A stretch of DNA of 31,162 bases from contig CAYZZA010000009.1 in the NCBI GenBank assembly GCA_964482685.1, positions 1 to 31,162 of the forward strand, given 5' to 3'. A program made the translations under genes and the position numbers. The notes below the pieces were generated by a model. That model was not told where the DNA came from and ran no database searches. It saw nothing but the letters and a program-made list of their open reading frames with translations. Origin of the DNA: CAYZZA01 sp964482685. GTDB lineage: Bacteria > Bacillota > Bacilli > Lactobacillales > Carnobacteriaceae_A. Shown one piece after another: positions 17,124 through 24,569 of this stretch (the first letter of the stretch is position 1; each line of letters starts with the position of its first letter).

Positions 17124-17909
17124 TTACTGATTGAGCGAGTCTTGTCCTTGCGCATACTCTTCTTCTTCTAACTCTTCTAAATATTCTTGCTCTTCTAACT
17201 CTTCTAATTCTTCAACAAGTTCTTCCACAAACTCTTCTTCTTCACTGTCACGGTATTTTTCCATCAATTTACTAAACAACACACCATTTTCAGGGGGTGT
17301 ATAAGTGATTGCATTGGCTCCAGCTTTAATGGTTTCTTCAATCGATTCTTCCGTAGGACCACCGGTCGCAATAATGGGTAAATCAGGGTATTGTGCTCGA
17401 ATTTCTCTGACGATGTAAGCTGTTCTTTTGGATCCACTCACGTTAATAATGTCGACTCCAGCATCAAGTTTTTCTTGGATATCTGTATATTCAGATACGA
17501 CGGTACAAATAATAGGGATATCAATGCTTTCTTCAATCGCTTGAATCGTCTCAATCGGGGTTGGTGCATTGACCACAACCCCTAAACATCCATGTGCTTC
17601 TGCAAAAAGCGCAATGTTTGCAGAACGAACACCATGTGTCATTCCACCCCCAACACCTGCAAAAACTGGAATGGACGCCACAGACGTCACGGCTTGCACA
17701 ATCGCCGGGTGAGGGGTAAAAGGATAGACTGCCATAATGGCATGTGCGTCGTTGTTCATAATAATTGCGATATCTGTCGTAAACAACAAGGATTTAAACC
17801 GTTTTCCATTTACAACAATGCCACTTGCTTTTTTTATCGCTTCTGGCACAGCAATATAATGTTTTCTGAGATTTGTATAAATTTTAGGTGTGTTTTTCTT
17901 TTCGTCCAT
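17124..17909 (-). CDS. TIM-barrel protein of unknown function with acidic repeat tail
   Basis: 261 aa. Residues 1-215 look like a phosphate-binding (beta/alpha)8 barrel: GVGGGMTHG, CLGVVVNAPTP, IPIICTVVSE, DAGVDIINVSGSKR and a C-terminal phosphate-type loop IIATGGPTEESIEETIKAGA. Such folds include ThiE, NanE and tryptophan-pathway enzymes; homologues in Lactobacillales are often labelled only as hydrolases. Residues about 218-261 are a Glu-rich tail with tandem LEELEEQEY/LEELEEEEY. GGAG lies 4 nt before the ATG, slightly short. The glucosaminidase gene ends 50 nt upstream, so the two may be cotranscribed. No specific substrate can be assigned. Confidence 0.75.
   Translation of the reverse strand: MDEKKNTPKIYTNLRKHYIAVPEAIKKASGIVVNGKRFKSLLFTTDIAIIMNNDAHAIMAVYPFTPHPAIVQAVTSVASIPVFAGVGGGMTHGVRSANIALFAEAHGCLGVVVNAPTPIETIQAIEESIDIPIICTVVSEYTDIQEKLDAGVDIINVSGSKRTAYIVREIRAQYPDLPIIATGGPTEESIEETIKAGANAITYTPPENGVLFSKLMEKYRDSEEEEFVEELVEELEELEEQEYLEELEEEEYAQGQDSLNQ
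17155..17250 (-). repeat. Imperfect TTC/TCT-rich repeat tract encoding the acidic tail
   Basis: TCTTCTAACTCTTCTAA occurs exactly at 17164-17180 and again at 17191-17207, a period of 27 nt (nine codons). It lies in a pyrimidine-rich tract (purine-rich GAA/AGA on the coding strand). The in-frame period means unit gain or loss would keep the reading frame. Confidence 0.7.
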
Positions 17910-17959
17910 GTATCTCCATCCAATCTGTTGTATTCACTCTGTCCGGTCCTACTTGCCAC

Positions 17960-18613
17960 TTACTCTCCTTCTCCAGGAATTGTGTCAAATTTTGCTAAAT
18001 CATATTGTTCAATTAACCCAATCAGTTTTTCTGGATATTTTGGATCTGTTGCATACCCCGCTTTTTGGAGGGCATACGCCGCTTCTTTGTATGAAGTGGC
18101 GGCAAGCACTTCTTGATACAAGTACGGATTCCAATTCGTCCCATTTGCCAACAATCGTGCATGATCTTCCATCGATTCTTCCCATGATTCGTATGCTCTA
18201 AACGTGGCATCTATTTCAATCCAGTCACCTGTTTCTTCATTGAATTCTTTTGTTGTAAAGGAACGTGCATCAGCGGTAGTGGCTCCCTTGATCCCATAAT
18301 AGTTTTTGTTTTTTTGAGCCAATCCACTCGTACCCCAGTTTGATTCTAAAATTGCTTGCGAAATGCTGATACTTGGCAAAACGCCGTACTCTTTATGAAG
18401 CAACTGAGCGTTACTCGCAATTTTTGCTATAAAAGCTTCTTTTTCTAAAGACTGCTCTTGCAGACTGACTCCTTGAAAAGTTGCTTCTTTTTTATCTCCT
18501 AGCGCTAATAGTGTAACAAAAAATGCAAGAAGAACAAAGGTCCCTCTCGCAAATAAATAGATTATACGTATCGGTTTTTGCTTAGATGATTGACTTGTTT
18601 TCTTTTTTTTCAT
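17960..18613 (-). CDS. Membrane-anchored N-acetylglucosaminidase (LytG-like, GH73)
   Basis: 217 aa. A basic N-terminus and one hydrophobic segment (about residues 17-38) form an uncleaved or cleavable signal anchor, followed by a GH73 glucosaminidase domain (about 58-210) that cuts the glycan strand of peptidoglycan outside the membrane. The likely catalytic Glu is E90 in AILESNWGTSGLA; the YYGIKG and FRAYESWEESMEDHA motifs are typical of the family. There are no SH3, LysM or choline-binding repeats, so it is a minimal enzyme. GAGGAG lies about 10 nt before the ATG. It may share a transcript with the TIM-barrel gene; its role in growth or cell separation is inferred. Confidence 0.88.
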   Translation of the reverse strand: MKKKKTSQSSKQKPIRIIYLFARGTFVLLAFFVTLLALGDKKEATFQGVSLQEQSLEKEAFIAKIASNAQLLHKEYGVLPSISISQAILESNWGTSGLAQKNKNYYGIKGATTADARSFTTKEFNEETGDWIEIDATFRAYESWEESMEDHARLLANGTNWNPYLYQEVLAATSYKEAAYALQKAGYATDPKYPEKLIGLIEQYDLAKFDTIPGEGE

Positions 18614-18735
18614 GTTTGTGCTGCTCCTCTACTTCCATGACCTATGTGACGCAATCACGTTCGAGTATTTATATAGTTTACCATAAGTAAGAGGGGTTCA
18701 AACAGGCTTTTAAAAAATAAACTTGACTCGTTTGC

Positions 18736-19281
18736 TTACTCTGTTTCCCGTGCTTCCTCAGAACTATGCTCTTCAATTTTGCGGTCGAACCAATCGAGCA
18801 GTTCTGGTTTGCTCCAGTTGAGTTGTTTGTGTGGGTATTGAGTCAATCTAAATTCTAACCGATCTTTGTAGCTCCAAAACTGGTAGTCTACTTCTACGCG
18901 TAAAATCACTGTTTCTAGTTCTTGTGCTCCCTTTTCACCCGTTGAAGTTTCGCGCCTTATCCACTGAGTTTCGCCAATACTAGACTGGATCCACTGTCTC
19001 GCAATCGCAAACTTCATTTGCTTGTATTCACGGACAGGATTCATTTGTATTTCAGGGATAAAGTGCGCATTTCGCACAACCTTTTCTGCAATCATCCACT
19101 CATAATCTGAAAACAGACGTCTAATTTTCTCCGTCGCATGTATCCCTAGCTCAACATCGTTTTTTCTCCATCTGATCCACTCTGCTTCACTCATCCCTAA
19201 GTGCGGTTCGTAAAAATCAATTTCTTTTGTAAATTGCTCTTTTATTTGTTGTACCACGATAGTTTTCAAATATGCATTCAT
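18736..19281 (-). CDS. Hypothetical protein, Trp-rich, soluble
   Basis: 181 aa, not recognised. It has no signal peptide or membrane segment. It is unusually rich in Trp (eight, for example AEWIRWRKND, RQWIQSS, QWIRRE, FWSYKD and LLDWFDRK) and in charged residues. The C-terminus (EEHSSEEARETE) is acidic. An AGGAGG SD lies 8 nt before the ATG, and codon use looks like its neighbours, so the gene is probably real. It stands 122 nt upstream of the glucosaminidase gene on the same strand. It has a leader with a short ORF and a hairpin. Confidence 0.7.
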   Translation of the reverse strand: MNAYLKTIVVQQIKEQFTKEIDFYEPHLGMSEAEWIRWRKNDVELGIHATEKIRRLFSDYEWMIAEKVVRNAHFIPEIQMNPVREYKQMKFAIARQWIQSSIGETQWIRRETSTGEKGAQELETVILRVEVDYQFWSYKDRLEFRLTQYPHKQLNWSKPELLDWFDRKIEEHSSEEARETE

Positions 19282-19347
19282 CTGTGTGTCCTCCTATTTG
19301 AGTTTACTCTGTCCTCTCAGTCTACCCTTTTCTCTAAAAAAAGTAGA

Positions 19348-19407
19348 CTAAAAGGAATTACTGCCTCCTTTGGCACAAAGCAATCTAGAGTGAGAAAATT
19401 TACGCAT
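19348..19407 (-). CDS. Possible 19-aa leader peptide
   Basis: ATG preceded by AAGGAAAG, encoding MRKFSHSRLLCAKGGSNSF and then TAG. Its stop codon lies in the left arm of the AGTCTAC/GTAGACT hairpin. This is the arrangement expected of an attenuating leader, but a chance ORF of this length is also likely. Confidence 0.25.
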   Translation of the reverse strand: MRKFSHSRLLCAKGGSNSF

Positions 19408-19631
19408 ATTTTCTTTCCTTTACCTTTTTTCTGTATCGTTCCACCAAAGAATCTAGTTAGATAAACAACCATCTCCAATTAAACAATGAATGTGAAAAAT
19501 ACGGACAGGCCTGTATCCTTTTAATATCTTTTTGTAGGCAGAAGCGCACTTGCTTTGGATAGAGGCCTTTCTTGGTGCATAGCAGACACTAAACTCAGTG
19601 GAAATTTGTCTAACATGTTTTTAGATATACT

Positions 19632-19674
19632 AAAAAGGATGTTCTTCGTTGTTTCTGAAGAGACACCCTTTTTT
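19632..19674 (-). terminator. Terminator of the liv operon
   Basis: Minus strand AAAAGGGTGT ... ACATCCTTTT (one G-T wobble), with an inner TCTTC/GAAGA stem, then T5. It starts 19 nt after the livF stop. The plus strand also has T6, so it may work in both directions. Confidence 0.85.
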
Positions 19675-19692
19675 ACGTATTTATTCGCTCTT

Positions 19693-20400
19693 TTACATTC
19701 CAAGGTATGCTTGGCGCACCGTTTCACTTTTCAGAAGCTCTTGTCCTGTTCCAGTTTCCACAACTTTTCCAGTTTCCAAGACGTATCCTCTATGGGAGAC
19801 TTCAAGAGCAGCTTGTGCGTTTTGTTCTATCAATAAGACCGTGGTTCCTTGTTCGTTTATTTCTTTTATGATAGAAAAAATCTTTTCGATAAAGATTGGT
19901 GCTAGCCCCATTGAAGGCTCATCGAGCATCAACAAATCTGGTCGAGACATCAGTGCACGTCCCATCGCCAACATCTGCTGCTCACCACCAGAAAGCGTCG
20001 CAGCATCTTGCGACTTTCTTTCTTCCAAAACCGGAAAATAGTCAAATACTTTTTTCATGTCTTTTTCTATTTGATCGCGGTCTTTACGAAGAAAGGCTCC
20101 TAGTTGTAAGTTCTCCAAAATGGACATGCCACTAAACACGTGACGCCCTTCAGGGACGTGTGACAATCCTAGTGCCACAATGTTTTTGGGACTCTCGATT
20201 TGGATAGGTTTATCTTTATATAAAATCTCGCCTGCGATTGGTCGCAAGAGCCCTGAAATTGTTTTCAAGGTAGTGGTTTTCCCGGCACCGTTAGAGCCAA
20301 TTAACGACACAATCTCGCCTTCATTGACATGAAAATCCAATTGTTTCACTGCTTGAATCATACCGTAATGAACGGACATGTTTTTTACTTCGAGTATCAT
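19693..20400 (-). CDS. livF: Branched-chain amino acid ABC transporter ATPase LivF
   Basis: 235-aa ATP-binding subunit of the LIV-type importer, bound to the cytosolic face of LivH/LivM. Walker A GSNGAGKT (about residues 35-42), signature LSGGEQQMLAMGRAL and Walker B LLMLDEPSMGLAP are intact; LSGGEQQ with the short length distinguishes LivF from LivG. The ATG overlaps the livG stop by 4 nt. It is the last gene before the terminator. Substrate (Leu/Ile/Val) is inferred from family and operon structure. Confidence 0.95.
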   Translation of the reverse strand: MILEVKNMSVHYGMIQAVKQLDFHVNEGEIVSLIGSNGAGKTTTLKTISGLLRPIAGEILYKDKPIQIESPKNIVALGLSHVPEGRHVFSGMSILENLQLGAFLRKDRDQIEKDMKKVFDYFPVLEERKSQDAATLSGGEQQMLAMGRALMSRPDLLMLDEPSMGLAPIFIEKIFSIIKEINEQGTTVLLIEQNAQAALEVSHRGYVLETGKVVETGTGQELLKSETVRQAYLGM

Positions 20401-21176
20401 GCGGATTCACCACCCAAATAAGCACGTATAACGTCTTTGTCATTTTGGACTTCTTTTGGTGTTCCTTGTGCCAGTACTTTTCCATGATCAAGCACAATAA
20501 TGCGCTCACACACGTTCATAACTACAGACATATCATGTTCAATCAGCACAATCGTCAACTCAAACTCTTTTTGAACCCGCTGAATCAATAGTGTCAAATC
20601 CGCACTTTCTTGTGGATTCATGCCCGCTGCTGGTTCATCTAGAAAGAGAATCGTCGGCTTCGAGGCTAATGCACGTACGATTTCAAGTCTTCGTTGTTCT
20701 CCATATGGAAGGTTTTTGGCAATCGTATGCTTTTTATCCAGAAGTTGGAAGATATCAAGGAGTTCTTCTGCTTTTTCTCTCATCTTTTTTTCAGATTTAA
20801 AAAAGACGGGCAAACGCAACAAGCTTGACACGAGTCCTGCTTCTGAATCCTGGTGCATCCCAACTAAGATATTGTCAAGAACAGATAACTCCTTAAAAAG
20901 GCGAATGTTCTGAAAGGTTCGGGTGATTCCTATGTCTGCAATTTGGGTTGTGCTTTTTTTTACCAGTGACACATTTTCTCCTTCATCCGAATAAACTACT
21001 TTACCTGATGTTGGACGGTACACGCCTGTTAATAGATTAAACAATGTGGTTTTCCCAGCACCGTTTGGACCGATGAGTCCCACAAGTTCATTCTTTTCCA
21101 ATTTAAAACTAACATCTGAAATTGCCTGCAATCCTCCAAATTGTTTGTTCAGGTCTTCAACCACTAACACACTCAT
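20397..21176 (-). CDS. livG: Branched-chain amino acid ABC transporter ATPase LivG
   Basis: 259 aa. Walker A GPNGAGKT (about residues 36-43), the LivG-type signature LPYGEQRRLEIVRALA and Walker B LFLDEPAAGMNP are all present; the extra insertion between Walker A and signature is typical of LivG. AAGGAGG precedes the ATG. It overlaps livF by 4 nt and follows livM after 32 nt. Confidence 0.95.
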   Translation of the reverse strand: MSVLVVEDLNKQFGGLQAISDVSFKLEKNELVGLIGPNGAGKTTLFNLLTGVYRPTSGKVVYSDEGENVSLVKKSTTQIADIGITRTFQNIRLFKELSVLDNILVGMHQDSEAGLVSSLLRLPVFFKSEKKMREKAEELLDIFQLLDKKHTIAKNLPYGEQRRLEIVRALASKPTILFLDEPAAGMNPQESADLTLLIQRVQKEFELTIVLIEHDMSVVMNVCERIIVLDHGKVLAQGTPKEVQNDKDVIRAYLGGESA

Positions 21177-21208
21177 TTATTGGCCTCCTTTATCTGTTCG
21201 TTCTTTAC

Positions 21209-22165
21209 TTAAGATGTCATACTACTTTTTTTCTTTTTCTTAAACAAATCCCATGTGAATTCTTTCGTTCCCATTAAACCAGATGGTTTTAATACCATCA
21301 ACACTATCAAGACGACCGAATACAAAATCATTCGGAAAGCCCCCAACGGTTGGAGGTAGACATTTAAAATGCCTAACATGATGGCGGCGAGCACAGAACC
21401 GGTAATGCTCCCCATCCCTCCAAATACGACAATAATTAAAATGTCGACGGAACGGATAAACCCAAATTGATCGGGGTTAATCACACTATAATACGTTGCG
21501 TGAATAGATCCTGCCATTGCGGCTGTCACCGCACCTAAAGCAAACGCAATCAGTTTGTATTTTGTTGTTGCAATCCCTAAAGACTGTGCAGCTGTTTCAT
21601 CTTCTCGGACTGCTAGTGTGGCTCTTCCTGCATTGCTGCTGACATAAAAAGCAGAAAGTACAACAGTCATAACTGCTCCTAGATAAGCAATCTGCCAGGT
21701 GCTTAGATATGGAATGCCACTTAAACCTGCTGCTCCATTGGTGATCTCCCGCATGTTTAAAATTGCGATACGAATGATTTCTGAAAAACCTAATGTGGCA
21801 ATCGCAAGATAATCACCTTTTAAACGAAGCGTAGGGATTCCAATTAGCAAGGAAACCAATAAAGCAAGGACCATTCCAACACCTGTACCGATGAGCAGCC
21901 CAACAAATGTTGGATTTGCTTTTGTGACAATCGCTGCAGCATATGCACCAATTGCCATAAAACCTGCATGACCTAGCGAAAACTGACCGGATATACCTAT
22001 GACTAAATTTAATCCGACCGCTAACACAATATTGATCAAAATGCTCACCAATGTAATTTCATAAAAGGCTGTAATAATTCCTGCGTAAACGGCTCCCTGA
22101 AGACCCAGGTACGTGAGAAGTAGCAAAGCAAGCCACCCCATCGATTGTTTCCAACGATTCTTCAT
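21209..22165 (-). CDS. livM: Branched-chain amino acid ABC transporter permease LivM
   Basis: 318-aa permease with about nine to ten hydrophobic segments. The motif GISGQFSLGHAGFMAIGAYA (about residues 58-77) is the LivM/LivH hallmark, and the EAA-like loop for ATPase contact lies around SLGIATTKYKLIAF. It ends in a polylysine stretch that would lie in the cytosol. It pairs with LivH, whose gene ends 8 nt upstream. Confidence 0.94.
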   Translation of the reverse strand: MKNRWKQSMGWLALLLLTYLGLQGAVYAGIITAFYEITLVSILINIVLAVGLNLVIGISGQFSLGHAGFMAIGAYAAAIVTKANPTFVGLLIGTGVGMVLALLVSLLIGIPTLRLKGDYLAIATLGFSEIIRIAILNMREITNGAAGLSGIPYLSTWQIAYLGAVMTVVLSAFYVSSNAGRATLAVREDETAAQSLGIATTKYKLIAFALGAVTAAMAGSIHATYYSVINPDQFGFIRSVDILIIVVFGGMGSITGSVLAAIMLGILNVYLQPLGAFRMILYSVVLIVLMVLKPSGLMGTKEFTWDLFKKKKKSSMTS

Positions 22166-22173
22166 TCTTCCAC

Positions 22174-23052
22174 CTACACTTTCTCTTTTACATTTTTACC
22201 AAGTAGTCCTGCAGGTCGCACAAGCAAGATCAAGATAAGAATGCTGTATACAACCGCATCTCGAATCATGGAGTTTCCATACGCCGAGACCAAAGTTTCA
22301 ATTAACCCAATCAACACGCCTCCAAGCATAGCTCCTGGAATAATGCCAATCCCACCAAATACAGCTGCAATAAATGCTTTCAGTCCTGGTGCATACCCCA
22401 TCATTGGGTTGATGGAGTTATAATACAGCCCAACGAGTACGCCCGCAGCACCTGCAAGAGCAGACCCAAGCATAAACGTAAAGGTAATGACGGTATCCAC
22501 GTTGATTCCCATCAAACGAGCCGCATCTGCGTCAATACTGACAGCACGCATAGCTTTTCCCATTTTGGTTTGTTTGACAATGACTTGCAAGGCTGCCATC
22601 AAAAAGAGACTTGTCCCAAAAATGATTAGTTGAATCCGGTTTACTGACAATGGGCCAAATGCATACACTTTATTGGTGATGACTTGTGGAAAAGAACGAA
22701 CTTGTGGACCCATAAACTGAATCATCCCGTTTTGTAACAGGTATGAAACCCCAATTGCGGTAATCAAAGATGTAATCCTCGATGCCTTTCGAAGTGGTTT
22801 ATAGGCGATTCGTTCAATCACCATGCCAAGCAGAGCCGTTATGGCCATGGTTAGAAGCAATGTAGATATAAAGCCAAGCTGAAAACGGTTGATAAGAAGA
22901 TAACCGATAAAAGCTCCTGTCATATATACTTCTCCATGGGCAAAGTTAATCAGTTTGATAATGCCGTACACCATCGTGTATCCAAGCGCCATCAAAGCAT
23001 AAATGCTCCCCAATGAAAGACCATTGACAAGCTGCTGAATCAGATTTTCCAT
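22174..23052 (-). CDS. livH: Branched-chain amino acid ABC transporter permease LivH
   Basis: 292-aa permease. The N-terminal NGLSLGSIYALMALGYTMVYG and NFAHGEVYMTGAF segments (residues about 10-45) are typical of LivH. About eight membrane segments follow, and a conserved FGGIGIIPGAMLGGVLIGL lies near residue 230. The SD is weak (AGAAAAGAG). It begins 57 nt downstream of livJ and ends 8 nt before livM. Confidence 0.94.
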   Translation of the reverse strand: MENLIQQLVNGLSLGSIYALMALGYTMVYGIIKLINFAHGEVYMTGAFIGYLLINRFQLGFISTLLLTMAITALLGMVIERIAYKPLRKASRITSLITAIGVSYLLQNGMIQFMGPQVRSFPQVITNKVYAFGPLSVNRIQLIIFGTSLFLMAALQVIVKQTKMGKAMRAVSIDADAARLMGINVDTVITFTFMLGSALAGAAGVLVGLYYNSINPMMGYAPGLKAFIAAVFGGIGIIPGAMLGGVLIGLIETLVSAYGNSMIRDAVVYSILILILLVRPAGLLGKNVKEKV

Positions 23053-23109
23053 CTCTTTTCTTCACGCCTTCCTATTTCATCCTGTACGTACATGTGAAGA
23101 AAAACCATA

Positions 23110-24261
23110 TTATGGTTTCACTTCTGTCGCACTAACTTCTTCTCCACCTTGAAGTTCGATGATGATTGCTGACTTAACTGGGTTGTGTTGCTCGTCAAAT
23201 GAAAATGTTCCTGTGATTCCCTTAAAGTCCGTGATGTTTTCCAATGCTTTTGTCACGGCTTCTGCTGAATGTTCATCTGCTGCATCGATGGCATCTCGTA
23301 CAAGGTACATCGTGTCATATGCAAGTGCGGAGAACATATCTGCGGACTCACCGGATGCTTCTTCAAAGTTCTTTAGGAAGCTTTGAACGTTTTCGTTTTC
23401 ACTGTCTGCACTAAAGTGAGCAGTGTAGTACACATCGGACAAATTGTCTGCACCGGCAAGTTCGATTAATGTTTCATTCCCAAAGCCGTCTGGACCAAGG
23501 ATTGGTTGTGTCAGACCCATTTCACGTGCTTGTTTGATGATCAGTCCAGCTTGCTCGTAGTAGCCTGGTACAAATAGTACATCAAAGTCCATGGATTTTA
23601 TTTTTGTTAGAACCGCACTAAAGTCTGAGTCTGCGTCTGTAAAGTTTACTTCATCTACAATTTCGCCTTCAAACGTATCTTTGAAGTTTTTAGCTAGACC
23701 GATCGCATAATCACTAGAGTTGTCTCCTAGGATGATTGCTTTCTGTGCACCTAAGTCTTTTTGCGCAAACTGAGCTAATGTAACCCCTTGGAATGAATCT
23801 TGGAACGCTACACGGAAGGCATACGGTTGTACGTCGCCGTTTTCATCCACTGTAACAGTATCGTCTGTTGCAGAAGGAGACACAATTGGTACTCCTGCAC
23901 GTGTCATACTTGGAATGGTTGCTTTTGTTAACCCAGATGTCGCTGGTCCAACAACAACCAACACATTGTCTTGCGTGGCTAATTTTGTTCCGGCACTGGC
24001 TGTTTCTTGTTCATCTGATTTGTTATCGTATTCAACTAGTTCAATTTTCTTGCCATCGATTCCACCTGCTTCGTTGATTTCATCTACTGCAAGTTTTACC
24101 GCATTTGCTTCTGCATTTCCATATGCTGAAACCGCACCCGTAAGTTCAAATAAGGAGCCGACTTTAATGGTTTCTGCATCTCCATCATTTGCTCCATTTG
24201 CTCCACATCCTGCTGCGAACAATGCTACAGCTGCCAATAAACCAACCGATCTTTTCTTCAT
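23110..24261 (-). CDS. livJ: Branched-chain amino acid-binding lipoprotein LivJ
   Basis: 383-aa extracellular solute-binding lipoprotein of the Peripla_BP_6 family. A signal peptide with a lipobox (FAAGC) gives lipidated C19, followed by the two-lobed receptor domain beginning IKVGSLFELTGAVSAYG. It hands Leu, Ile or Val (exact ligand inferred) to LivH/LivM. GAGGGGA lies about 9 nt before the ATG. It is the first gene of the liv operon and has a near-consensus promoter 77 nt upstream. Confidence 0.94.
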   Translation of the reverse strand: MKKRSVGLLAAVALFAAGCGANGANDGDAETIKVGSLFELTGAVSAYGNAEANAVKLAVDEINEAGGIDGKKIELVEYDNKSDEQETASAGTKLATQDNVLVVVGPATSGLTKATIPSMTRAGVPIVSPSATDDTVTVDENGDVQPYAFRVAFQDSFQGVTLAQFAQKDLGAQKAIILGDNSSDYAIGLAKNFKDTFEGEIVDEVNFTDADSDFSAVLTKIKSMDFDVLFVPGYYEQAGLIIKQAREMGLTQPILGPDGFGNETLIELAGADNLSDVYYTAHFSADSENENVQSFLKNFEEASGESADMFSALAYDTMYLVRDAIDAADEHSAEAVTKALENITDFKGITGTFSFDEQHNPVKSAIIIELQGGEEVSATEVKP

Positions 24262-24337
24262 AATAAATTCCCCTCTCTGATAGTTAACGCGTATGATAAT
24301 TGCATAAGCCGAAAATGAGAATGCGTTAATATACCTC

Positions 24338-24366
24338 AGTATAGAATATTCAGACTATTCAGTCAA
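24338..24366 (-). promoter_or_regulatory. Promoter of the livJHMGF operon
   Basis: Minus strand TTGACT (24366-24361), 17-nt spacer, TATACT (24343-24338): each box matches the sigma-A consensus at five of six positions with ideal spacing. It should be strong when not repressed. Confidence 0.9.
24345..24359. promoter_or_regulatory. Candidate CodY operator in the liv promoter spacer
   Basis: AATATTCAGACTATT (plus strand) matches the CodY consensus AATTTTCWGAAAATT at 12 of 15 positions, and so does its complement. It fills the spacer between -35 and -10, where bound CodY would block RNA polymerase. CodY senses branched-chain amino acids and represses their transporters in Bacillota. Binding itself is inferred. 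Confidence 0.6.
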
Positions 24367-24404
24367 CACCTCTTTCAGAATGAAAACGTATTCTTTCATT
24401 GATT

Positions 24405-24484
24405 AAAAAAAAGCCAAGAGAAGCGACATCTTTTTCCACTGCTTAGACCTTGTCCAAGCTAATTTTGTCCTTCTTTTGGCTTTT
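24405..24484 (-). terminator. Long-stem terminator of the FtsX exporter operon
   Basis: Left arm 24409-24423 and right arm 24470-24484 pair over 15 bp with one G-T wobble. A second hairpin, GCTT-A-GAC-CTT-GTC-C-AAGC (24441-24459), lies inside the 46-nt loop. On the minus strand the stem runs into eight T. The nested inner hairpin is unusual for a plain terminator. Confidence 0.75.
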
Positions 24485-24569
24485 GATTCTTTTGTTTCTT
24501 TTTCTTTTTTACTTTTGCTTTGTCTTGCTTTCAATACAGTAACCATCTGCCATGCTGGGTTTAACTTTC

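Larger units (their letters stand above)
19282..19692. other. Intergenic region between livF and the Trp-rich gene (411 nt)
   Basis: No convincing long gene. From left to right it holds: the SD and leader of the Trp-rich gene; an inverted repeat AGTCTAC/GTAGACT (19319-19325, 19343-19349); a 19-codon minus-strand ORF (19348-19407); an inverted repeat ATCTA-N2-TAGAT (19451-19462); a perfect 10-bp palindrome ACAGGCCTGT (19505-19514); and the liv terminator. I found no clear promoter for the Trp-rich gene. Confidence 0.6.
24262..24569. other. Intergenic region between the FtsX-like exporter gene and livJ (308 nt)
   Basis: It contains the livJ leader (about 70 nt), the liv promoter with a CodY-like box, an upstream 7-bp inverted repeat AATGAAA-N8-TTTCATT (24379-24400), the long hairpin terminator of the exporter operon (24405-24484) and a T-rich stretch up to the exporter gene's stop. 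No coding potential is evident. Confidence 0.8.

Noticed and set aside
19290..19480. T-box leader before the Trp-rich gene (GGTGGAAC seen on the minus strand)
   Set aside because: The full T-box consensus is missing, there is no stem I or terminator, and the downstream gene is neither a synthetase nor an amino acid gene.
19505..19514. Perfect palindrome ACAGGCCTGT as an attachment or restriction-associated site
   Set aside because: A single 10-bp palindrome with no flanking repeats or mobile genes is compatible with chance.
19521..19727. 68-aa minus-strand ORF after livF
   Set aside because: It overlaps the livF end and the liv terminator, lacks an SD and has no recognisable motif.
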